Assembly (NCBI GenBank): GCA_020634515.1
Contig: JACKBL010000005.1
Location: 124,001-188,000 of the forward strand
Direction of reading: 5' to 3'
Length of the DNA stretch: 64,000 nucleotides
Source: Ardenticatenales bacterium
GTDB lineage: Bacteria > Chloroflexota > Anaerolineae > Promineifilales > Promineifilaceae
Shown: positions 9,238-16,334 of the stretch, piece by piece
How positions within the stretch are numbered: position 1 is the first letter of the stretch
Layout of the letters: each line of letters opens with the position of its first letter
Notes under the pieces: model-generated
Databases searched by the model: none
Told to the model about the DNA's origin: nothing
Seen by the model: only the letters and a program-made list of their open reading frames with translations
Position numbers and translations under genes: made by a program

Positions 9238-10488
9238 CTACAATAATGCGTGATGGTTTGCGACGACCTTCCTGAATGCCTGGATATAGAGATCAACGAT
9301 TTCCTCATCTTTTGGGTCGTGCCATACGGGTAATTTCAGGCAACGACTATGAAAGTTCTCGGCCACCGGAAAATCTCCCGCGCGATAATTAAGCTGCCCG
9401 TTATAACCGGGGAACAGTTGCCCCGGATCCTGGAACAGTGGGTGATAATTGAGAGGACAGGTGGAACCAGGACGATCAAGTTCCTTGCACCCCTCCGCCT
9501 GCAACGCATCGTAAAATCTCTCAATTGGTAGCCCACCCAATTCTTCTGCTTGATATTGCATGACGAATGCGTACCACGTGTGTGTGGCCTGATTGGGTGT
9601 CACGGGGACTCGGATGCCGGGTAGGTCCGCCAGCGCCGTAACCATCTTCTGAGCCATTTTTTGCCGGCCCGCCAGAATCTGCGGTAACCCGGCAAACTGC
9701 TGTTTGGCAATGGCGGCGGCAACAGGATGTATGCGTAATTTCAAGCCCATGCCGGTGGTGGCATATCGAGCAAGAGGATGCGCGCTGGGGATTTCCGTTT
9801 TACACCTCTTGTTATAATGTCCCAGCAGCAACGCCCGGTAGAATATCTCGTCGTTATCGGTCAGTAGAATGCCGCCTTCTCCGCCGGTTACTGTTTTCTG
9901 CCCTTGCAGGCTAAAAGCGGACGCGTCGCCAAATGTTCCTACCAGTTGGTCGTTGTAGGTAGCGCCGTGCGCGTGCGAGACATCCTCGAAGAGTTGCAGA
10001 TTGTGCCGTGCTGCAATCGCCGATATGGCGTCCATTTCGCAGGGTAATCCCCACATATGGGTTACTACAATGGCCTTTGTGCGCTCTGTGATTTTGGCCT
10101 CAATGGCATCGGGGTCAAGGTTCCCATCTTCGCGGCAATCAACCAGGACGGGGATCGCGCCGGTAAAGAAAATGGGCGTTATTGTGGCGTAGAAGGTATA
10201 CGCCGGACATAGGACCTCGTCTCCCGGCGAGAAGTTTGCCCCGACGAAGACTGAATGCAGCGCTGCCGTGCCGGAACTCGTCAGAAGTGCGTGTTTGCGG
10301 TTATGGTAGTCAGCAAATTGGTCTTCCAGTTCAGCAATAATGCCGCTTTTATTGTAGATAGAAATGCCGGCACCCAACTGCCTTTCAACGACCGCTCTTG
10401 TCTTTTCTGAGATGGGAGGCCATACAAAATGGCTCCGATTTATGTTAACGGTTTTCTCTCCACCATTGATGGCTAACCGGGTAGACAT
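9238..10488 (-). CDS. DegT/DnrJ/EryC1/StrS-family PLP aminotransferase
   Basis: 416 residues, fold-type I PLP enzyme of the sugar/aminocyclitol aminotransferase family. Family marks are LTSSGTAALHSVFVGANFSPGDEV near residue 70-93, ATITPIFFTGAIPVLVD, EDVSHAHGA and the PLP-lysine region SLQGQKTVTGGEGG (Lys at about 198). It transfers an amino group, usually from glutamate or glutamine, to a keto-sugar or keto-cyclitol. Its start overlaps the end of the Gfo/Idh/MocA dehydrogenase by 16 bp, so the two are translationally coupled. A dehydrogenase making a keto group followed by this transaminase is the logic of kanosamine, AHBA-type or inosamine synthesis. Which one applies cannot be told from sequence. 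Confidence 0.85.
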   Translation of the reverse strand: MSTRLAINGGEKTVNINRSHFVWPPISEKTRAVVERQLGAGISIYNKSGIIAELEDQFADYHNRKHALLTSSGTAALHSVFVGANFSPGDEVLCPAYTFYATITPIFFTGAIPVLVDCREDGNLDPDAIEAKITERTKAIVVTHMWGLPCEMDAISAIAARHNLQLFEDVSHAHGATYNDQLVGTFGDASAFSLQGQKTVTGGEGGILLTDNDEIFYRALLLGHYNKRCKTEIPSAHPLARYATTGMGLKLRIHPVAAAIAKQQFAGLPQILAGRQKMAQKMVTALADLPGIRVPVTPNQATHTWYAFVMQYQAEELGGLPIERFYDALQAEGCKELDRPGSTCPLNYHPLFQDPGQLFPGYNGQLNYRAGDFPVAENFHSRCLKLPVWHDPKDEEIVDLYIQAFRKVVANHHALL

Positions 10489-11465
10489 AATTCCTCCAAT
10501 TGGTTTGGGTCTACATAATGTTTTGATTTTTGGGACAGATAGCAGGCATCAATGAACCGCGCATGCTGCAAGTGGTTCGCAGGAGACCCAAAATTATCAC
10601 GTTTCCCGTCAAGCACTTTACAGAAGTAATCGATCTGTTTCGCAGCCGTCATAGACCACGAAAGCTCACGGGTCACTGTTTCAATGGTCTCCCCACTGTT
10701 GCGCATGCGCTTGATATAATTCCTGCCCAATTCGACAATTCCTTTTGAACCGACGACCTTAACGTACTCAGTCTTTGGGGGGTAATTTCGAGACAAGATC
10801 AAAACACCCTGGAGACCCTGTTCGTAACCAAAAAGAACGGTGGACGTGATTTCGGGCGCAGAAGATGCCTTGAAATCAGCCAGGATACGGTTTGGCAAGC
10901 CAAAATACCATATCAGAACGTCAACCATGTGATACCCCATATCAATGAGCGTTCCGCCGCCCGAACGACATTTGTCTCCTCGCCACCCCAGCAGAGGGTT
11001 GTCTAAGAACATGGCGTATTTTGCTTCTACAAATTCCAGCTCGCCGATTTCGAGGACCAATCGGGAAAACAGTTCATAAATCGGATTGAACCTTCTTTGG
11101 AGTGTCGTCATCAAGTTAATGTTGCCGGTGTCACACAACTCCTTGAAGTAGACAGCTTCCTGGAGATTCCTGGCGAAGGGCTTTTCCTTGAGAACGTGAA
11201 CGCCGGCGCCTGCCGCACATTCGATGATGCCTTTGTAGACATCATGAGGGGCGACTGCAATAACAAAATCCAACGATTCACGTTCAAGCAACCGGCGATA
11301 ATCGCCATATCCGGTGACGCCCAATTTCCTGGACCAATCCGCTACCTGCTGTTCGTTGATATCGCAAACGGCTACTAACTCAGCATCCGTGGCAAATGCC
11401 AGCCCTGGTATGTAATCTGAGGTTGCCTGACTTCCCAAACCAATTAGCCCAACCCGTTTCTTCAT
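10473..11465 (-). CDS. Gfo/Idh/MocA family oxidoreductase
   Basis: 330 residues from the ATG at 11465, chosen because RVGLIGLGSQATSDYIPGLA (Rossmann NAD(P) motif) then begins at residue 4 and AAAGGTGAAG precedes it; a longer frame reaches 11555. The conserved HVLKEKPFARN lysine motif is near residue 95, with GGGTLIDMGYHMVDVLIWYF around 175. The family oxidises sugars and inositols with NAD(P). Its overlap with the DegT aminotransferase suggests that it supplies the 3-keto or inosose substrate for amination. Confidence 0.85.
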   Translation of the reverse strand: MKKRVGLIGLGSQATSDYIPGLAFATDAELVAVCDINEQQVADWSRKLGVTGYGDYRRLLERESLDFVIAVAPHDVYKGIIECAAGAGVHVLKEKPFARNLQEAVYFKELCDTGNINLMTTLQRRFNPIYELFSRLVLEIGELEFVEAKYAMFLDNPLLGWRGDKCRSGGGTLIDMGYHMVDVLIWYFGLPNRILADFKASSAPEITSTVLFGYEQGLQGVLILSRNYPPKTEYVKVVGSKGIVELGRNYIKRMRNSGETIETVTRELSWSMTAAKQIDYFCKVLDGKRDNFGSPANHLQHARFIDACYLSQKSKHYVDPNQLEELCLPG

Positions 11466-11620
11466 CGATATTTCTTCACCTTTTTCCGTTTGGGTATTTC
11501 CCCGCCGTAGAGGATGTACGCTGATGCGGCAATAGCAAAATGTACAGGCGCGCACACTTCCGGGTGTGTTCGGCCATAATCACACGCATACAGATGAGCC
11601 GCGCCGCTGGACCTTGGAGG

Positions 11621-12136
11621 CTACTTCTGGTGTATCATTTCTAATGCCTGTTTCACCAGATCGTATATAACGGTATCCCCCTCCGCCCTGTTTTCTTTTA
11701 GGATTTCTATATCGGCCAACCCCACCCAACGAAATTCTGTGAATTTCTCTACTTCAATTTCAGGCGCGTTCATATCTCCGCTTACGTCTACCAGGAAGTC
11801 AAACTCTCGCTTTTTCACCACCTTGCCGTCTTTTACCAGTTCCCAGTCGAAAACTTTTACAATATCAGCAAGCTGCACAAGTTCCCACCCTGTTTCCTCT
11901 TGGATTTCTCGCGCCAGCGCATCATAAAGCGTCTCGCCTGCTTCAACGTGTCCGCCGGCAATGTCCCAGCAGCCAGGAAACGCCTTCCGATCGTCGGCGC
12001 GTTTCTGAGCGAAGATGGCTCCTTTTTGGTTAGCGATTAATGCGCCAACCACGCATTCCCGCATCTCCGCTCCCGCTTGTGCTTGCAATCTGGATAAACT
12101 GCTGGAATCGTAACTAGTTCTTTTTGTATCGGACAT
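11621..12136 (-). CDS. NUDIX hydrolase
   Basis: 171 residues with a complete Nudix box GHVEAGETLYDALAREIQEE-TGW (about residues 62-85), including the RE and EE metal-binding residues. It hydrolyses a nucleoside diphosphate linked to another group; MutT-like or nucleotide-sugar substrates are possible. It lies 155 bp upstream of the Gfo/Idh gene in the same direction and could belong to the same transcription unit. The function is not more precisely readable. Confidence 0.85.
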   Translation of the reverse strand: MSDTKRTSYDSSSLSRLQAQAGAEMRECVVGALIANQKGAIFAQKRADDRKAFPGCWDIAGGHVEAGETLYDALAREIQEETGWELVQLADIVKVFDWELVKDGKVVKKREFDFLVDVSGDMNAPEIEVEKFTEFRWVGLADIEILKENRAEGDTVIYDLVKQALEMIHQK

Positions 12137-12595
12137 ATTTTCCCCTTAATTTAGAATCTAACCTGCAGGAGGTATCGCCTTCGGCCTGTAATGACGTCTG
12201 GGAGGCAGCAGATGAAATGGATAACGTTAAAGTTTCCGGATGCCGGCAAACAAAAATCGTTTTTCGGCCGCAAGTCAAGAGAATCTCCCGATTCGTGGCA
12301 GAAAATGCTGTTGAGCGAATGGCACTTGACCGACCAATGCAGAAAACTACTTTGGGATTGAATCCGACAATTCTAATCATTCAGAAACTATTCGACAAGA
12401 TTCTTTTAACGCTACGCCGTATCAATAGGTACATTGTACTATCCTGGCAACCAGGTCCTGAAACGGGCAGGGGCCTGACATCGGATGTGATTGTTTCTGC
12501 GCCTGGCTACTGCGCCTGGCAGATGCCGGGCAAACGAGAGCAGTTCGCAGCAAAGCGCGGCAGCGCACCCCCTTGATGCACACATTCCTGGACCT

Positions 12596-12663
12596 GGTAA
12601 CCGTCCATGGATAAGTTCCCGGAGTGGCAGCCTTAGCCGGCCACGTTATCGGCTGAAGCTGCC
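12596..12663 (-). repeat. dispersed hairpin repeat family A, copy 2
   Basis: Reverse copy of the element at 9036. The stem arms are GGCAGC and GCTGCC instead of GGAGGC and GCCTCC, a compensatory change that keeps pairing, and the tail ACTCCGGGAACTTAT followed by ATGGACGGTTACC is conserved. Confidence 0.7.
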
Positions 12664-12915
12664 ATGCCGAAGGGGGAAGTGGTTTTGGGATGGTTACCTG
12701 CCGGCAGCCGAAATCGGGACTCCTTGAACGCGATTTGCGATTTGATGCCCATGCGTGGACAATAATCCGTATATTTCGAACCAATGAACCAATACGCCAC
12801 TTGCAGGTGTGATGCGCCTTTCAGACAGGTTGTATTTGCGAGAGAAGGTTATGTTAATTCTTGGTTTTGAACCATGCCGAATTTTGGTATTATGCAGCGT
12901 GTTTTGTTGAATAAG

Positions 12916-12996
12916 GCCAATCCAGAAAACTAATGATCCAGAAGAGGCGTGATTTTGGGGATTGGCTTGAGGCGTTTTCGGTACGGAATGGGATCG
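12916..12996 (+). repeat. dispersed hairpin repeat family F, copy 1 (uninterrupted)
   Basis: GCCAATCCAGAA at the left and GGATTGGC at the right form an imperfect stem. Similarity to the copy at 35931 continues through TTGAGGC-TTTTCGGTACGGAATGGGATC. This copy shows the empty target site of the MITE found inside the other one. Confidence 0.65.
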
Positions 12997-13038
12997 TTTA
13001 ACTTGCTGATAGCATGAAAGAGACAGGATGGGAATGCA

Positions 13039-13095
13039 ATGACGACGGGTAAGAAGCCGCTAACATTGCTGGCTCAGGTGCGGCAGGCTGGGTGA
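13039..13095 (+). pseudogene. 5' fragment of a tyrosine recombinase gene
   Basis: ATG at 13039 starts MTTGKKPLTLLAQVRQAG and a stop. The pattern K-P-L-x-L-L-x-Q-V-R resembles the first residues of integron/phage-type tyrosine recombinases (LLDQVREAIRLKHYS). The rest of the gene is missing, and the P1 peptidase starts 68 bp later. Low confidence because only 18 residues remain. Confidence 0.3.
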
Positions 13096-13162
13096 TTGCC
13101 CGGCTGTGTCCCTGGGGGACCAAGAGATTGCTTCTGGTATCAAGTGTATGGCAAGGTAGCGC

Positions 13163-14158
13163 ATGAAGGAAATGATTGATGGGATTACGGCGGTGGCGGG
13201 GATTCGCGTGGGGCATGCGCAGGATGAGGCGGCGCTGACGGGTTGCACGGTGGTGCTGTGCGAGACGGGGGCAGTGGGGGGCATCGACCGCCGCGGTGGG
13301 GCGACGAGTACGCGGCAGGCGGATGGTCTGGAGCCGTGGCACGTGGTGGGGGGCGTGCATGCGGTGCTACTGACGGGCGGTTCGGCGTTTGGCCTGGGGG
13401 CGTCCAGCGGCGTGATGCGCTACCTGGATGAGAAGGGGATCGGGTACGGCGTGGGCGCGGCGCGGGTTCCGATTGTGGCGGCGGCGGCGCTGTTTGACCT
13501 GGCGCTGGGGCAGGGCAAGGCGTGGCCGGATGCGGCTATGGCGTATGAAGCGTGTGTGCGGGCGGGGGCGGAGATGCCGGCACAAGGCAGCGTCGGCGCG
13601 GGTATCGGAGCCACAGTCGGCAAGATTCACGGCCTCAAACAGGCCACCAAAGGAGGCATCGGCACAGCCGCCCGGCGCGTCGGCAGCACCGACCTGATTG
13701 TGGGCGCGCTCGTGGCCGTCAACCCCTTTGGCGACGTCGTGGACCCGGAGAACGGACGCATTATCGCCGGGGCGCGGCGAAAGGAGCCACATCCCGGCAG
13801 CCCTTTTGCCGACTCCATGCAACTGCTCGCCGACTGGGCCAATCGCGGCTATCCGCGCCCGCCCACGCCGCCGCTGGATAGCACCGTCATCGGCGTGGTG
13901 GCCACAAACGCCCGCCTGACGAAGATAGAAGCGACGAAAGTGGCGCAAATGGCGCAAGATGGCCTCGCCCGCGCCGTGCGTCCGGCGCACCTTATGTTTG
14001 ATGGCGATACGATTTTTACGCTGGCGACGGGCGAAGTGGAGACCCACGTCAACGTCGTGGGCGCGGTAGCCGCGGAGGTGTTCGCGGCGGCCATTGTGCG
14101 TGGCGTGCAGGCGGCAGTGAGTATGGGGGGTCTCCCCGCTGCCGACGACATGGCCTGA
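13163..14158 (+). CDS. P1 family (S58, DmpA-like) peptidase
   Basis: 331 residues. Family marks are an N-terminal AVAGIRVGHAQD, the glycine-rich HAVLLTGGSAFGLGASSGV, SVGAGIGATVGKIHG and the ATNARLTK segment that precedes/contains the processing site generating the N-terminal nucleophile in DmpA-type autoproteolytic aminopeptidases. Likely a cytoplasmic aminopeptidase or amidase; the natural substrate is unknown. It is transcribed towards phoU on the opposite strand with 19 bp between stops, so a shared bidirectional terminator is expected but none is visible. Codon choice changes from G-rich to C-rich at the TGCCGGCA at 13575. Confidence 0.85.
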   Translation: MKEMIDGITAVAGIRVGHAQDEAALTGCTVVLCETGAVGGIDRRGGATSTRQADGLEPWHVVGGVHAVLLTGGSAFGLGASSGVMRYLDEKGIGYGVGAARVPIVAAAALFDLALGQGKAWPDAAMAYEACVRAGAEMPAQGSVGAGIGATVGKIHGLKQATKGGIGTAARRVGSTDLIVGALVAVNPFGDVVDPENGRIIAGARRKEPHPGSPFADSMQLLADWANRGYPRPPTPPLDSTVIGVVATNARLTKIEATKVAQMAQDGLARAVRPAHLMFDGDTIFTLATGEVETHVNVVGAVAAEVFAAAIVRGVQAAVSMGGLPAADDMA

Positions 14159-14177
14159 CTCAAATAGGGACGGTCAC

Positions 14178-14843
14178 TTACGCGCCGCTGAGTTCGACCA
14201 TTTCCCCTGTTACGGTAAAAACCACCCGTTCGCAGATATTCACGGCGCGGTCGGCGGACCGCTCCAGGTTGTGCGCCGCCCAGAGGATGCTGTTGGCGTT
14301 GTCCGTGATGCCTGGGTTTTTCATGATGGCCGCAATCAGGGCGCGATAAATCTCTTTGTATCCCTCATCAACAAGATCATCTTGCTCAGGAATTTGCCGC
14401 GCCAGGGCCACGTCGCGCCAGGCAAACGCTTCCAACGATTGATGCACCATGCGGCTGGCGACCTGCGCCATGTCGGTGAGTGTGCCCATGTACGCCTCAT
14501 GGGGAAAGTCGTGGTCCAGGGCGGTGTTGATGCGGGCAATCCCCTTGGCGTAATCCCCGATCCGTTCCAGTTCGGTGACGATTTCTAGCACGGCGGCCAG
14601 CGTGCGCATGTCGCGGGCCACGGGTTGCTGCCGCGCAATCAATGAGAGAACATTGCTTTCAATGGCGAAACGCTTCTCGTTGACGCGCCGGTCCCATTCC
14701 ACGAGGCGGCGGGAGCCGGCCATGTCGCGGCGGCGCAACACCTGTACGGCATCAATGAGGGCGCCCTCAACCATGCTGCCCAGACTGAGGACATCATCCT
14801 GGACGTGTTGCAGGTCTCGATCAAAATTTTGCCTGGTTATCAT
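14178..14843 (-). CDS. phoU: phosphate signalling protein PhoU
   Basis: 221 residues with the duplicated three-helix PhoU domain. The motifs ERIGDYAKGIARI in the first half (about residue 92) and NLERSADRAVNICERVVF in the second (about 192) are the metal-binding E-x-x-x-D signatures. PhoU links the Pst transporter to the PhoR kinase and lowers signalling when phosphate is ample. It is the last gene of the phosphate locus, 150 bp after the arsC-like gene. Confidence 0.95.
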   Translation of the reverse strand: MITRQNFDRDLQHVQDDVLSLGSMVEGALIDAVQVLRRRDMAGSRRLVEWDRRVNEKRFAIESNVLSLIARQQPVARDMRTLAAVLEIVTELERIGDYAKGIARINTALDHDFPHEAYMGTLTDMAQVASRMVHQSLEAFAWRDVALARQIPEQDDLVDEGYKEIYRALIAAIMKNPGITDNANSILWAAHNLERSADRAVNICERVVFTVTGEMVELSGA

Positions 14844-14885
14844 GGGGTATTTTCCTCATGGACGTGTATGTCAGAAACTGGACAT

Positions 14886-14960
14886 TGGTGTTTGGGGAGT
14901 GGGGTTTCAGCCGCCCCACCTATGACGGTTTGACCCGGCTAAAGCCTCGACTCCGGCCAC
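14886..14960 (+). repeat. dispersed hairpin repeat family A, degenerate copy 3
   Basis: GGTTTCAGCCG at the left and CGGCTAAAGCC followed by ACTCCGG at the right match the arms and tail of family A, with a longer unpaired centre. It lies between phoU and the arsC-like gene. Confidence 0.5.
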
Positions 14961-14993
14961 CATATGTGGATTTCGCCAGACGCCGGTCAGAAA

Positions 14994-15431
14994 TTATTCG
15001 GGGGTGGCAATGGCCAGTTGATCCAGAAGCGAAAGCACGCGGGCGCGGATGTCGTCACGGACGTGGCGAAAGACGGCCAGTTTCTCTTCCTCGCTCCCCG
15101 TGGCGGTTGCGGGATCGGGGAAACCGAGGTGAAGAATGCGCCCCTGACCTGGCCAGAGGGGACAGTTTTCGTGGGCGTCGTCGCAGACGGTGATGACGAA
15201 GTCAAAGGGTGTGCGCCGGAACGGCTCGACGGATTTTGAGTAGAGGCGACCGGTCTCGATGTTGATTTCGGCGAGGACGTGTAGAGCTAGGGGGTGGACG
15301 ATGTGGGTGGGAGAAATGCCGGCACTTTCCGCCTCCCACACATCCCCCATCAACCCATTCACCATCGCCTCCGCCATCTGACTACGACAAGAATTCCCCG
15401 TACACAAAAACAAAACTCGTTTGCGTTTCAT
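14994..15431 (-). CDS. arsC: arsenate reductase / low-molecular-weight phosphatase family protein
   Basis: 145 residues from the ATG at 15431 (GGAGG just upstream; the frame extends to 15452). The active-site loop CTGNSCRS sits at residues 10-17 (C-x5-R), and FDFVITVCDDAHENCP provides the further cysteines used by the thioredoxin-coupled ArsC class, followed by the aspartate loop GFPDPA. It probably reduces arsenate to arsenite. Its place between pstB and phoU makes sense because arsenate enters through Pst. A protein-tyrosine phosphatase role is the alternative. Confidence 0.8.
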   Translation of the reverse strand: MKRKRVLFLCTGNSCRSQMAEAMVNGLMGDVWEAESAGISPTHIVHPLALHVLAEINIETGRLYSKSVEPFRRTPFDFVITVCDDAHENCPLWPGQGRILHLGFPDPATATGSEEEKLAVFRHVRDDIRARVLSLLDQLAIATPE

Positions 15432-15455
15432 CAAGCCTCCATGTCCCCACACTAA

Positions 15456-15547
15456 GGAACGGAGATTAAATAAGACAACGAAGTTGTTTCCTTACCGTTC
15501 CATCAAACCGACGATGCAATTCCGTACTTTATTTCATCGTCAGTCCT
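15456..15547 (+). repeat. 92-bp dispersed repeat family C, copy 1
   Basis: Runs from GGAACGG through AATAAGACAACGAAGTTG and TTTCCTTACCGTTCC to CATCGTCAGTCCT. It contains nested inverted repeats: GGAACGG/CCGTTCC, CAAC/GTTG and GACGATG/CATCGTC. Other copies are at 33495-33585 (reversed) and 42166-42257. This copy reaches the stop codon of pstB. Confidence 0.8.
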
Positions 15548-16334
15548 AACCGAACCGCCCCGTAATATACTGTTCCGTCAACTCATTGCGTGGATTCGTA
15601 AAAATATCATTCGTGGGACCATACTCCACCAGATACCCCGTGCGATTCGAGTCTACCGTAAAAAACGCCGTGTAATCAGACGCCCGCGCCGCCTGCTGCA
15701 TGTTGTGCGTGACAATAATAATCGTGTAATTTTGCTTCAACTCCTGGATCAACTCCTCAATCCGTAGTGTGGCAATGGGGTCCAGCGCCGAAGCCGGCTC
15801 ATCCATGAGAATAATCTCCGGCTTCACGGCAATGGCGCGGGCAATGCAGAGCCGCTGCTGCTGTCCGCCGGAGAGCGACAGCCCGCTCTGATTCAGCTTA
15901 TCCTTCACCTCGTCCCACAGCGCCGCCTGCCGCAGCGACTGCTCCACCAATTCATGCATGTCGCCGCGGAAGCCGTTGATGCGCGCGCCCCAAGCCACAT
16001 TCTCGTAGATCGTCTTGGGGAATGGATTCGGTTTCTGGAAGACCATGCCAATCCGCCGCCGCACCTCCACGGGATCGACGTCGGCGGCGTAAATGTTACT
16101 CCCCTGGAACAGCACCTCCCCTTCCGTGCGCGCAATCGGAACCAGGTCGTTCATGCGATTGAACGCGCGCAGCACCGTACTCTTGCCGCAGCCGGAAGGT
16201 CCGATGAGGGCCGTAATCGCCCGGCTGTGGAAACGCAGATCGATCTCTTTGACGGCGTGAAAACTGCCGTAATAAATGTTCATCTGGCGTGCTTCTATGG
16301 CATATTGACCATTAGCGCGTGGGGTAGGCGTCAT
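15546..16334 (-). CDS. pstB: phosphate ABC transporter ATP-binding protein PstB
   Basis: 262 residues. Walker A GPSGCGKST (about 46-54), Q-loop VFQKPNPFP, signature LSGGQQQRL, Walker B IILMDEPASALDP and H-loop VTHNM are all present. It hydrolyses ATP to drive phosphate import through PstC and PstA on the cytoplasmic face of the membrane. It starts inside the last codons of pstA (4-bp overlap), so the two are coupled. Confidence 0.97.
   Translation of the reverse strand: MTPTPRANGQYAIEARQMNIYYGSFHAVKEIDLRFHSRAITALIGPSGCGKSTVLRAFNRMNDLVPIARTEGEVLFQGSNIYAADVDPVEVRRRIGMVFQKPNPFPKTIYENVAWGARINGFRGDMHELVEQSLRQAALWDEVKDKLNQSGLSLSGGQQQRLCIARAIAVKPEIILMDEPASALDPIATLRIEELIQELKQNYTIIIVTHNMQQAARASDYTAFFTVDSNRTGYLVEYGPTNDIFTNPRNELTEQYITGRFG

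Larger units (their letters stand above)
12137..13038. other. intergenic repeat-rich stretch
   Basis: About 900 bp without a supported gene. It holds hairpin family A copy 2 (12596-12663), hairpin family F copy 1 (12916-12996) and a promoter-like TATTAT near 12889. Open frames at 12124-12576 (+) and 12422-12784 (-) have no domains or ribosome sites. Confidence 0.4.

Noticed and set aside
12124..12576. 150-residue plus-strand ORF upstream of the NUDIX gene
   Set aside because: No ribosome site, no domain, and it overlaps the NUDIX 5' end on the other strand. I also considered a riboswitch here but saw no known core.
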